Part shown: positions 1 through 4,975 of the stretch, piece by piece
How positions within the stretch are numbered: position 1 is the first letter of the stretch
Layout: each line of letters opens with the position of its first letter
Assembly (NCBI GenBank): GCA_955652215.1
Contig: CATPAX010000103.1
Span: 1 to 7,263, forward strand
DNA: 7,263 nucleotides
Reading direction: 5' to 3'
Source: an uncultured Solirubrobacteraceae bacterium
GTDB taxonomy: Bacteria > Actinomycetota > Thermoleophilia > Solirubrobacterales > Solirubrobacteraceae
The notes under the pieces: model-generated
The model's database searches: none
The model's input: the letters and a program-made list of their open reading frames with translations, nothing else
Told to the model about the DNA's origin: nothing
Translations under genes and position numbers: made by a program

Positions 1-2
1 TC

Positions 3-461
3 CGGTACCGAGATGTTCTGAGAGGAGTCGCCTACGCGGCGATCATCGCGGGACCAGCCGCACTGGCGGTCCAGCGGCTGAGCTGGGCGCTGAGCGGGGA
101 GCAGGGCACCCCGGGGTCGGTCGCGCCGCTCGCGCTCGCCGCGGCGCTCGTCGGCGGTCCGACCGGGATGATCGGCAACCGCCTCTCGCGCGCGCTCGAG
201 CGACGCGCGGATCACTACTCGCTCGAGCTCTCAAAAGCTCCCGAGGCGTTCGTCTCGTTCGAGCGCCGGATCGCTGTGCAGAACGTCGCGGACCTGCGTC
301 CGCCGGCAGCGCTGACGGCGCTGCTCGCCACACACCCCCCGACCGCGGAGCGGATCGGTGCGGCTGTCGCCTGGTCCCGCCTGCACGGGGACGCCGACGC
401 GTCTAGGAACGGCGCCGGCCGGCTCGGCGCATCGGCCGCCGGCGGCGTATCACTCGGTTGA
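3..461 (+). CDS. M48-family (Ste24/CAAX protease-like) membrane metalloprotease, C-terminal part
   Basis: The gene enters from the left edge; 152 residues are visible in frame 3, ending at TGA 459-461. The fragment starts with a hydrophobic segment (V-A-Y-A-A-I-I-A-G-P-A-A), then a second apolar stretch (about residues 38-56). Next comes R-A-L-E-R-R-A-D (Glu66, Asp70), which fits the downstream E-x-x-x-D element of M48 peptidases where the third zinc ligand lies. Further on are N-V-A-D-L-R-P-P and T-H-P-P-x-x-E-R-I (His111), a very typical C-terminal signature of Ste24-like enzymes. The HExxH motif must lie upstream of the window and cannot be checked. Family members are integral membrane zinc endopeptidases, either CAAX processing-like or membrane protein quality control; the bacterial substrate is unknown. 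The 3' end overlaps the convergent DUF3467 gene by 12 bp. The last roughly 25 residues are Gly/Ala-rich and probably non-conserved. Confidence 0.85.
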   Translation, partial: RYRDVLRGVAYAAIIAGPAALAVQRLSWALSGEQGTPGSVAPLALAAALVGGPTGMIGNRLSRALERRADHYSLELSKAPEAFVSFERRIAVQNVADLRPPAALTALLATHPPTAERIGAAVAWSRLHGDADASRNGAGRLGASAAGGVSLG

Positions 462-767
462 TTCGCCGTACTCCTGGGTGCCGCCGTATTCGGGAAGGTT
501 CTTGATGCCCTCGCTGGTCTGCCACTTCGAGTAGTTGTCCTGCATCGCGTCGATCAGTTCGCGCATGAACTTCGGCGAGAGGTTGAGTCGCGACACGACG
601 ACGCCAGGGATCTCCTCCTCCTCGACCTCGTGGTCGACACGCGCGAAGGTGATCGTGAACTCGTAATCGGAGTGGCTGACGTTGGCGAAATTCGCGTAGA
701 CGCCACCCATGATCTCTGGTGAAAACTGGATGTTTATGTGCCGCTCGGGCCGGTTGGGGTCGCTCAT
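450..767 (-). CDS. DUF3467 family protein
   Basis: A 105-residue acidic protein matching the DUF3467 pattern. It opens with I-N-I-Q-F-S-P-E (residues 11-18), then G-G-V-Y-A-N-F-A-N-V-S-H (21-32) and the E-F-T-I-T-F strand (36-41). These are followed by an acidic E-V-E-E-E-E-I-P stretch and the R-L-N-L-S-P-x-F helix start with L-x-D-A-x-x-D-N-Y (60-79). Length is normal for the family. The function of DUF3467 proteins is unknown; it appears to be a small soluble protein with no signal peptide or membrane segment. ATG at 765-767 is the only sensible start and has no clear Shine-Dalgarno site. It diverges from rlmH across 19 bp, and an element resembling a -10 box lies 8 nt upstream of the ATG, which suggests a leaderless mRNA. 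Its 3' end overlaps the M48 gene tail on the other strand by 12 bp. Confidence 0.9.
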   Translation of the reverse strand: MSDPNRPERHINIQFSPEIMGGVYANFANVSHSDYEFTITFARVDHEVEEEEIPGVVVSRLNLSPKFMRELIDAMQDNYSKWQTSEGIKNLPEYGGTQEYGESTE

Positions 768-774
768 TGACGCT

Positions 775-781
775 TAGTATC
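775..781. promoter_or_regulatory. Shared bidirectional -10 element between DUF3467 gene and rlmH
   Basis: TAGTATC lies in the 19-bp gap between two divergent start codons. Read on plus, TAGTAT (775-780) ends 6 nt before the rlmH GTG at 787, the spacing expected when transcription starts at the initiation codon. Read on minus, GATACT (781-776) ends 8 nt before the DUF3467 ATG. Neither gene has a Shine-Dalgarno site, so leaderless transcription both ways is the simplest reading. No convincing -35 was seen for either direction. Seen: motif and spacing. Inferred: promoter activity. Confidence 0.5.
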
Positions 782-786
782 CCATC

Positions 787-1194
787 GTGCGGGTGATCGT
801 CGTCGCCGTGGGCCGGCTTCGTGACCCGTTCGCCGATGACGTCGCGCACTACCAGAAGCTGCTGGGGGCCTATGTCCGCCTCGAACTGGTGGAGGTCCGC
901 GACGACGCCCAGGTACCCGGGAGGCTCCCGGCGCGGTCGTTTGTGTCGCTGCTCGACCGGACCGGAAAGCAGCTCGACTCGGTCGCGTTCAGCCGCTTTC
1001 TCGAAGACCGCCGGCGTGAGGGGCGCGATCTGTGCTTCGTCGTGGGCGGACCATTCGGGCTGGAGCTCGACCGCGCCGATCACCGTTTGTCGCTCGGGGC
1101 CATGACCCTTCCACACCAGCTGGCCAGAGTCGTCCTGCTCGAGCAGGTTTACCGCGCGCATCGGATCCTCGCGCGCGAGCCGTACCACTACTGA
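787..1194 (+). CDS. rlmH: 23S rRNA (pseudouridine-1915-N3)-methyltransferase RlmH
   Basis: A 135-residue SPOUT-class methyltransferase. RlmH methylates N3 of pseudouridine 1915 in helix 69 of 23S rRNA, using SAM, on the assembled 70S ribosome. The N-terminus M-R-V-I-V-V-A-V-G-R is the first strand. The knot region shows D-L-C-F-V-V-G-G-P-F-G-L (81-92), then L-S-L-G-A-M-T-L-P-H-Q-L-A-R-V-V-L-L-E-Q (101-120). The chain ends in the family hallmark E-P-Y-H-Y (131-135). It is about 20 residues shorter than the usual 155-159; the missing part falls between the E-V-R-D-D segment and S-F-V-S-L-L-D. The common GGADG is GGPFG here. The start is GTG, with no Shine-Dalgarno site, 6 nt after a TAGTAT box, consistent with a leaderless transcript. 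argS follows 17 bp after the stop and is probably co-transcribed. Confidence 0.95.
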   Translation: MRVIVVAVGRLRDPFADDVAHYQKLLGAYVRLELVEVRDDAQVPGRLPARSFVSLLDRTGKQLDSVAFSRFLEDRRREGRDLCFVVGGPFGLELDRADHRLSLGAMTLPHQLARVVLLEQVYRAHRILAREPYHY

Positions 1195-1211
1195 CTAACC
1201 TGATTTGCCAG

Positions 1212-2867
1212 ATGCTCGATCGCGATGCGCAGTCACCTTTCCATGCGCTGATCGGGGCCGTGGGTGACGCCGCGGCCGCGGTTCGTGGCGGTAATGGTGT
1301 GGGCTCGGGACAGCTGCGGTTGGAGCGTCCCAAGCACGACAATCAAGGCGACTATTCGACCAACGCGGCAATGCTCCTCGCTCCCGCCCTGAGCCAGCCG
1401 CCGCGCGAGATCGCGGAGCGGCTCGGCACTGTGCTGAGCGACCGGCTCGGGGATGACCTGGCGAGAGCAGAGGTGGCCGGGCCGGGCTTCCTGAATCTGG
1501 TCATGTCAGACGGCTGGCACCGAAAGGCGCTCGCGTCGATGCTCTCCACTGGTGAGCGTTTTGGCAGCTCCGGAGTGCTGGCGCCGGAGCGGATCCTGGT
1601 CGAATTCGTCTCTGCCAACCCGACGGGACCGTTGCCCGCCTCGAGTGGTGGCCGCCACGGCGCATACGGCGATGCACTGGCGCGAATCCTCGAGCACTAC
1701 GGGCACGCCGTCTCGAGGGAGTACTACTTCAACGACGCGGGCGGTCAGATCAGGCTGCTCGGGGAATCGGTCAGGGCGCGCGCGCGTGGGGAGGAGGTCC
1801 CCGAGGATGGCTACCAGGGCGAATATGTCGTCGAGCTGGCCAAGCAGATTCCGGGCGCGGCCGATCTCGATGTCGACGGGCTCGCCCACGCGGCCGTCGA
1901 GATTCTGCTGAGGTCGATCAAGTCCTCGCTCGAGCGGTTCGGGGTTCGCTTCGACCGCTTTTTCCTTGAACGGACGCTGCATGAAGGCGAGCCAAGCCCG
2001 TTGCAGCAAGCGCTCGCGCTACTCGAGGAATCCGGTCAGGTGTACCGCTCCGAAGGAGCCCTGTGGCTCCGGACGACCAGCTTCGGGGATACCAAGGACC
2101 GGGTCGTCGTGCGCTCGAACGGCAACCCCACCTACCTCGCTTCCGACATCGCCTATCTCAAGGACAAGCGCGATCGCGGGTTCGAGCGCCAACTGACCGT
2201 GGTTGGAGCCGACCATCATGCCTACGTCGGCACGCTGAAAGCGGCGATGGCCGCGCTCGGAGGAGATCCCCGTACGGTCGAGGTGCCGTTGATCCAATGG
2301 GTCCACCTGGTGGAGGGCAAAGAGCGTGTCGGGATGTCCAAGCGCCGTGGCGACTTCGTGACGCTTGACGAGTTGCTCGATGAGATCGGCGTTGACGCGA
2401 CGCGGTTCTTCATGCTTCAGCGCTCGCACGACCGCACGCTCGAGCTCGACCTGGAGCTCGCCCGCAAGCAGTCCAGCGAGAACCCGGTCTACTACGTGCA
2501 GTACGCCCACGCTCGGATTGCTTCGATGCTGGGACGCCTGAGTGAGGACCGGATCGAGCAGGCGCTGGCTGCGGTCGGTGATCACGACCAGCATCCGCTC
2601 CACGGCTCCGAGCGCCGCTTGATCAAGCAGCTGGCGGACTTTCCCTGGGAGATCGACGAGGCCGCCGAGCGCCGCGGGCCGCACCGGATCGCGGCCTATT
2701 CACTCGAGCTCGCACAGGACTTCACGTCGTTCTACCGCGACTGCCGGGTGGTCGGAGCCACTCCGGAGAACGTGGAGTCCTTCAGGGTCGCGCTGTCGGT
2801 CGCGGCGCAGCGAGTGATCGCAACCTCGCTCGGGCTGCTCGGCGTCACTGCCCCGCGCTCGATGTAG
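1212..2867 (+). CDS. argS: Arginyl-tRNA synthetase (class I) with degenerate HIGH motif
   Basis: A 551-residue enzyme that charges tRNA-Arg with arginine in the cytoplasm; length is normal for ArgS. Domains in order are an N-terminal additional domain (about 10-110, with G-D-Y-S-T-N-A-A), a Rossmann catalytic core, and a DALR-type C-terminal anticodon-binding domain. The core opens with V-E-F-V-S-A-N-P-T-G-P-L (ends L141), contains G-A-D-H-H (332-336), and carries the KMSKS loop as G-M-S-K-R-R-G (374-380, Lys377). The C-terminal domain starts near Y-Y-V-Q-Y-A-H-A-R (from about 426) and ends in the classic L-L-G-V-T-A-P-R-S-M. The odd point is the stretch after N-P-T-G-P-L. There ArgS normally has H-V/I-G-H, but this protein has P-A-S-S-G-G-R-H (142-149), so both HIGH histidines are missing; the frame is intact. 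ATG 1212 is chosen because the longer reading merely overlaps rlmH out of frame. Probably in one operon with rlmH. Confidence 0.95.
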   Translation: MLDRDAQSPFHALIGAVGDAAAAVRGGNGVGSGQLRLERPKHDNQGDYSTNAAMLLAPALSQPPREIAERLGTVLSDRLGDDLARAEVAGPGFLNLVMSDGWHRKALASMLSTGERFGSSGVLAPERILVEFVSANPTGPLPASSGGRHGAYGDALARILEHYGHAVSREYYFNDAGGQIRLLGESVRARARGEEVPEDGYQGEYVVELAKQIPGAADLDVDGLAHAAVEILLRSIKSSLERFGVRFDRFFLERTLHEGEPSPLQQALALLEESGQVYRSEGALWLRTTSFGDTKDRVVVRSNGNPTYLASDIAYLKDKRDRGFERQLTVVGADHHAYVGTLKAAMAALGGDPRTVEVPLIQWVHLVEGKERVGMSKRRGDFVTLDELLDEIGVDATRFFMLQRSHDRTLELDLELARKQSSENPVYYVQYAHARIASMLGRLSEDRIEQALAAVGDHDQHPLHGSERRLIKQLADFPWEIDEAAERRGPHRIAAYSLELAQDFTSFYRDCRVVGATPENVESFRVALSVAAQRVIATSLGLLGVTAPRSM

Positions 2868-2896
2868 GGGTCCCTCAGGCTGCTGTTGTGAGAAGG

Positions 2897-2922
2897 CCGC
2901 GCGCGATCTCGCGAGCGCGCGG
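2897..2922. terminator. GC-rich hairpin between convergent argS and ccmH
   Basis: A perfect 8-bp inverted repeat, CCGCGCGC (2897-2904) and GCGCGCGG (2915-2922), encloses a 10-nt loop. It lies in the 56-bp gap between the 3' ends of argS (plus) and the CcmH gene (minus), where a bidirectional terminator is expected. Neither side has a T-tract, so intrinsic termination is uncertain. Part of the symmetry could come from general GC-richness. Confidence 0.4.
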
Positions 2923-2923
2923 A

Positions 2924-3385
2924 TCATCCGTCGAATCGGGCCAAGTCCTCCTCGAGGCGCCGAGCGTCCGCGACGTCCAGTTTGGGCTCCGCGCGTAGCG
3001 GCAGCGCTCGGGCCCGTCTGCGCCAGCGGGGCAGGTACACAGCCAGGAGCCCGAGGCCTCCCAGCAGGATCGCCGGGGGAAGCAGATACACCGTCAGGTT
3101 GAAACCGGTTGCCGGCGGCTTTCCGAGAACCGCCGGCCCGTACTGAGCGACGAGCGCCTTCAGGATCTGACTTTTCGTCTCCCCCTGGGCGATCAGTGCC
3201 TGGACGTAGGCGCGCTCGCTGATCGCCTGGGGCGACTGGGCGAGCGCCAGGGGCTCCCGGCACGACACGCACATAACGTCGTTCTCGATGTCGCTCAGGG
3301 ATGCGCGAGGCGTCGCAGCTGTGGCTACCGCGGGGGCGATCGCCAGCGCAGCGAGGACGATCGCCGTTGCTCGCCGGATCGTCAC
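2924..3385 (-). CDS. ccmH: CcmH/CycL/NrfF-type cytochrome c biogenesis protein
   Basis: A 153-residue protein from the GTG at 3385. In family terms, CcmH is a membrane-anchored thiol-oxidoreductase that helps keep apocytochrome c CxxCH cysteines reduced for haem ligation outside the membrane. Visible parts are a basic-then-hydrophobic signal peptide/anchor (T-I-R-R-A then about 8-24 apolar), S-D-I-E-N-D-V-M-C-V-S-C (Cys39, Cys42) and S-P-Q-A (51-54). These are followed by the conserved I-A-Q-G-E-T-K-S-Q-I and Q-Y-G-P-A-V-L helices, a transmembrane segment (about 97-118), and a basic cytoplasmic-type tail. The GTG at 3385 is preferred over an upstream in-frame start at 3427. It gives a clean signal peptide and a GTGA overlap with the TlpA-like gene stop, the usual sign of translational coupling. 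No CcmF or CcmE gene is visible in the window. Confidence 0.9.
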   Translation of the reverse strand: MTIRRATAIVLAALAIAPAVATAATPRASLSDIENDVMCVSCREPLALAQSPQAISERAYVQALIAQGETKSQILKALVAQYGPAVLGKPPATGFNLTVYLLPPAILLGGLGLLAVYLPRWRRRARALPLRAEPKLDVADARRLEEDLARFDG

Positions 3386-3936
3386 GAGCGGCGGGTCAGG
3401 ATCGGCGGCAACGTCTGCGCCAGCCACTGGTCACTGACGCTGTAGCGGCGCAGTGCGGCGATCCTGCCGGCACGGTCGATCACAAAGGTCTCCGGCACGC
3501 CGGTGGTCCCGAATGACCGGACGAAGTTCCCGTCGACGTCTCGGAGCACCGGATAGGTGAGGTGATATTCGCGCACGAACCGCTGTGAGTCGCTCGAGTT
3601 GTCCAGGTATGTGACGCCGATGATCGTCGCATGGTCGCCCGCGAGCGCGCGCTGCTCGCGCTCGAGGATCGGTGCCTCCGCGGCGCACGGGTCACACCAC
3701 GATGCGAACACGTTCAGGACCACGACCTTCCCGCGATAGTCCGCAAGGCTCTCCATACGCGAGGACCCGAGCACGGGAAGCGCGGTCCCTGCATTCGGGA
3801 CGGGGGGATGTATCCCGTGCTGAACTGCGGAGTCGATCGAAGTGTTCGCCCCCTGGTTGCTGACGCCAAACGCCAGCAGCGCGAGTAGCGCGAGCGCCGC
3901 AACGACCACCACGCCTGGGATCACGAAACGTCGCAC
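3382..3936 (-). CDS. TlpA/ResA/CcmG-type membrane-anchored thioredoxin
   Basis: A 184-residue protein with a short basic start (M-R-R-F) and a strong N-terminal hydrophobic anchor (about 4-24), followed by an extracytoplasmic thioredoxin-like domain. It shows the redoxin strand V-V-V-L-N-V-F-A-S-W then C-D-P-C (Trp80, Cys81, Cys84), P-I-L-E-R-E after the active site, D-V-D-G-N-F (133-138), and the cis-proline motif T-T-G-V-P-E-T-F (Pro148). In this family the enzyme passes reducing equivalents to disulfide-bonded apocytochrome c or its CcmH partner. The coupled downstream CcmH gene (4-bp GTGA overlap) supports a CcmG/DsbE role over a general TlpA. The start is GTG with no Shine-Dalgarno site and sits inside a 7-bp inverted repeat (3935-3952). 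It diverges from tRNA-Gly. Confidence 0.9.
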   Translation of the reverse strand: MRRFVIPGVVVVAALALLALLAFGVSNQGANTSIDSAVQHGIHPPVPNAGTALPVLGSSRMESLADYRGKVVVLNVFASWCDPCAAEAPILEREQRALAGDHATIIGVTYLDNSSDSQRFVREYHLTYPVLRDVDGNFVRSFGTTGVPETFVIDRAGRIAALRRYSVSDQWLAQTLPPILTRRS

Positions 3937-3952
3937 TACGCAAAAGCGTAGT
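3935..3952. repeat. Perfect inverted repeat over the start of the TlpA/CcmG gene
   Basis: ACTACGC, 4-nt loop AAAA, then GCGTAGT form a perfect 7-bp stem. On the minus strand the right arm contains the first two bases of the GTG start codon (3936-3934). A weak -10-like TACGCT (3950-3945) lies inside the repeat, 8 nt before the GTG. It could be an operator overlapping a leaderless promoter, or an mRNA hairpin that hides the start codon. Seen: symmetry and position. Function is inferred. Confidence 0.5.
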
Positions 3953-3986
3953 ACCCGTCTTCCCGCTGGCCCCTAGCGTCGCCCCT

Positions 3987-3992
3987 TAGAAT
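3987..3992 (+). promoter_or_regulatory. -10 box of tRNA-Gly promoter
   Basis: TAGAAT matches the bacterial -10 consensus TATAAT at five of six positions. It ends 10 nt before the first base of the mature tRNA, a usual spacing for a short 5' leader. No good -35 hexamer was found at 16-18 bp upstream. Confidence 0.55.
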
Positions 3993-4002
3993 CCGCCTCA
4001 GC

Positions 4003-4075
4003 GCGGTGGTAGCTCAGTTGGTAGAGCGCGAGCTTCCCAAGCTCGAGGTCGCGGGTTCGAGGCCCGTCCGCCGCT
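4003..4075 (+). tRNA. tRNA-Gly (anticodon CCC)
   Basis: A complete 73-nt cloverleaf can be folded by hand. The acceptor stem GCGGTGG (4003-4009) pairs with CCGCCGC (4068-4074) with one G-T wobble. The D arm is GCTC/GAGC. The anticodon stem CGAGC/GCTCG (4029-4033/4041-4045) holds loop TTCCCAA with anticodon CCC at 4036-4038. The T arm is GCGGG-TTCGAGG-CCCGT. Discriminator base T4075 fits bacterial tRNA-Gly. The 3' CCA is not encoded. It decodes GGG glycine codons. No duplicated 3' end was seen nearby, so there is no sign of use as an integration site. Confidence 0.97.
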
Positions 4076-4092
4076 TGCAGGGAGGGGCCGAC

Positions 4093-4248
4093 GTGGACAC
4101 GATCCAGCTCGGCGTACCCTCGGAGTCGTCCCTTGACTTCTGGGCCGACCGGCTCGCCGCCAACGAGGAGGATCCAGCTCATCTCTGCGAAGAGCTGCGT
4201 CTTCCGGTTCACGCGAACATCTGGGCCCGCAGCTCGAGCGTTACCTGA
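4093..4248 (+). CDS. Candidate small protein of unknown function (51 residues)
   Basis: An open frame starts at GTG 4093, preceded by a very strong purine tract, AGGGAGGGG (4079-4087), 5 nt upstream, and ends at TGA 4246-4248. About four-fifths of third codon positions are G or C, as in neighbouring real genes. The product is soluble and acidic, with a D-F-W-A-D-R-L-A-A-N-E-E-D helix-like segment and L-C-E-E-L-R-L-P. It has no signal peptide or membrane segment and matches no family I recognise. It lies 17 bp after tRNA-Gly and ends 46 bp before the esterase gene, so it could be the first gene of the esterase-VOC-reductase operon. The same frame continues open back through the tRNA, but that part is a tRNA shadow. 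It may instead be a leader peptide or chance ORF. Confidence 0.4.
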   Translation: MDTIQLGVPSESSLDFWADRLAANEEDPAHLCEELRLPVHANIWARSSSVT

Positions 4249-4265
4249 CCCTACTGACCGACCCA

Positions 4266-4279
4266 CGCGCCGCGGCGCG
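4266..4279. repeat. 14-bp palindrome just upstream of the esterase ribosome site
   Basis: CGCGCCGCGGCGCG is perfectly self-complementary and ends 2 bp before the AGGAGG of the first operon gene. It could be a regulator half-site pair or a small hairpin (5-bp stem, 4-nt loop). The GC-rich background makes chance occurrence possible. Confidence 0.3.
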
Positions 4280-4281
4280 CC

Positions 4282-4287
4282 AGGAGG
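4282..4287 (+). promoter_or_regulatory. Ribosome binding site of the esterase gene
   Basis: A full-consensus AGGAGG sits 7 nt upstream of ATG 4295. It fixes this start against the longer in-frame reading from 4133, whose extra N-terminus is low-complexity and would run through the intergenic palindrome. Confidence 0.8.
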
Positions 4288-4294
4288 CCTAGCC

Positions 4295-4975
4295 ATGAGC
4301 CTTGTCTACCGTGAGCGGCCGGCGGAGGGAGACCTCGCGGGCCTCCTCATCCTCCACCACGGCCGGGGCGCCGACGAGCATGACCTGCTCGGCCTCGCGG
4401 ACGTCCTGGATCCCCCGCAACGGCTCCACGTCGTGACCCCACGGGCGCCCCTGACAATCCCGGGGTCGCCCGGATATCACTGGTATGTCGTGCCGAGGGT
4501 GGGCTATCCCGACCCGGAGACCTTCCACGCCGCGTACGAGCGACTGGGTGCCTTCCACGACGGGCTGTGGGGGCGGACCGGCATCTCCCCGGGCCGCACG
4601 GTGCTAGGGGGCTTCTCGATGGGCTCGGTAATGAGCTACTCGCTTGGCCTCGCCGGCCAGCGGCCTGTCCCGGCGGGAATCCTGGCTTTCTCCGGCTTCA
4701 TTCCCACCGTCGAGGGCTGGGAGCCCGATCTCGGCTCGCGCCCGCACCTGCCTGTCTTCATCGCCCACGGGCGGCGGGACCCGATCATGGATGTCAGTTT
4801 CGCCCGCCGTGCTCGCGAGCTGCTCGAGGCGGGGGGTCTGCCGGTCAGCTACCACGAGTCAGACGCCGCCCACCACATCGACCCTCAGCACATCCCTCAG
4901 GCGACGCGGTGGCTGGCCGCGGGCATCGGCCAGACTCACCCTCCAGCCACCCCTGCCCCTCCGAAAGGACGATGA
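4295..4975 (+). CDS. Phospholipase/carboxylesterase-family alpha/beta hydrolase (MhqD-like)
   Basis: A 226-residue soluble serine hydrolase of the small phospholipase/carboxylesterase family. The oxyanion-loop motif L-L-I-L-H-H-G-R-G-A-D-E-H-D-L-L (17-32) is near-textbook. The nucleophile elbow is G-G-F-S-M-G-S (Ser108 in GxSxG), the acid is Asp162 in H-G-R-R-D-P-I-M, and the base is His193 in D-A-A-H-H-I. Thus the whole triad is present. Length is normal; the last roughly 15 residues are a Pro-rich tail. The following VOC gene starts in the stop codon (ATGA), so the genes are coupled. In B. subtilis, MhqD of this family is paired with a VOC ring-cleaving dioxygenase (MhqE) in quinone resistance, which is the best context clue. 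The actual ester or thioester substrate cannot be read from sequence. A bulk-lipid lipase is unlikely because there is no signal peptide. Confidence 0.88.
   Translation: MSLVYRERPAEGDLAGLLILHHGRGADEHDLLGLADVLDPPQRLHVVTPRAPLTIPGSPGYHWYVVPRVGYPDPETFHAAYERLGAFHDGLWGRTGISPGRTVLGGFSMGSVMSYSLGLAGQRPVPAGILAFSGFIPTVEGWEPDLGSRPHLPVFIAHGRRDPIMDVSFARRARELLEAGGLPVSYHESDAAHHIDPQHIPQATRWLAAGIGQTHPPATPAPPKGR

Noticed and set aside
403..1188. 261-residue minus-strand frame across the DUF3467 gene and rlmH
   Set aside because: It lies antisense to rlmH and out of frame with DUF3467, is Arg/His-rich with no motif, and both overlapped genes are clearly recognised families.
1032..1211. N-terminal extension of argS into rlmH
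   Set aside because: The extra 60 residues are an out-of-frame reading of rlmH, rich in Arg and Pro. Starting at ATG 1212 gives the normal ArgS length and N-terminal domain.
2019..2684. 221-residue minus-strand frame inside argS
   Set aside because: It is an antisense shadow caused by high GC third positions of argS; no independent motif or ribosome site.
3386..3427. Earlier in-frame start for the CcmH gene
   Set aside because: The added residues are acidic/Pro-rich and would precede the signal peptide. The GTG at 3385 with a GTGA overlap is the better start.
4003..4075. tRNA-Gly as an integration (att) site for a mobile element
   Set aside because: No integrase, no duplicated tRNA 3' end downstream, and the following operon has the same base and codon style as the flanks.
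4006..4092. Coding potential through the tRNA (M-V-A-Q-L-V-E-R...)
   Set aside because: This is the well-known false peptide produced by translating a tRNA gene; only the part after GTG 4093 could be real.
4133..4138. TTGACT as a -35 box for the esterase operon
   Set aside because: No acceptable -10 hexamer occurs 16-19 bp downstream; it lies inside the candidate small ORF.
4101..4180. Ten-base repeat GATCCAGCTC at 4101-4110 and 4171-4180
   Set aside because: Only two short copies, no further structure or symmetry; likely chance.
4133..4294. 54-residue N-terminal extension of the esterase
   Set aside because: It runs through the palindrome and ribosome site with low-complexity Pro/Arg/Thr sequence. 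A consensus AGGAGG marks ATG 4295.
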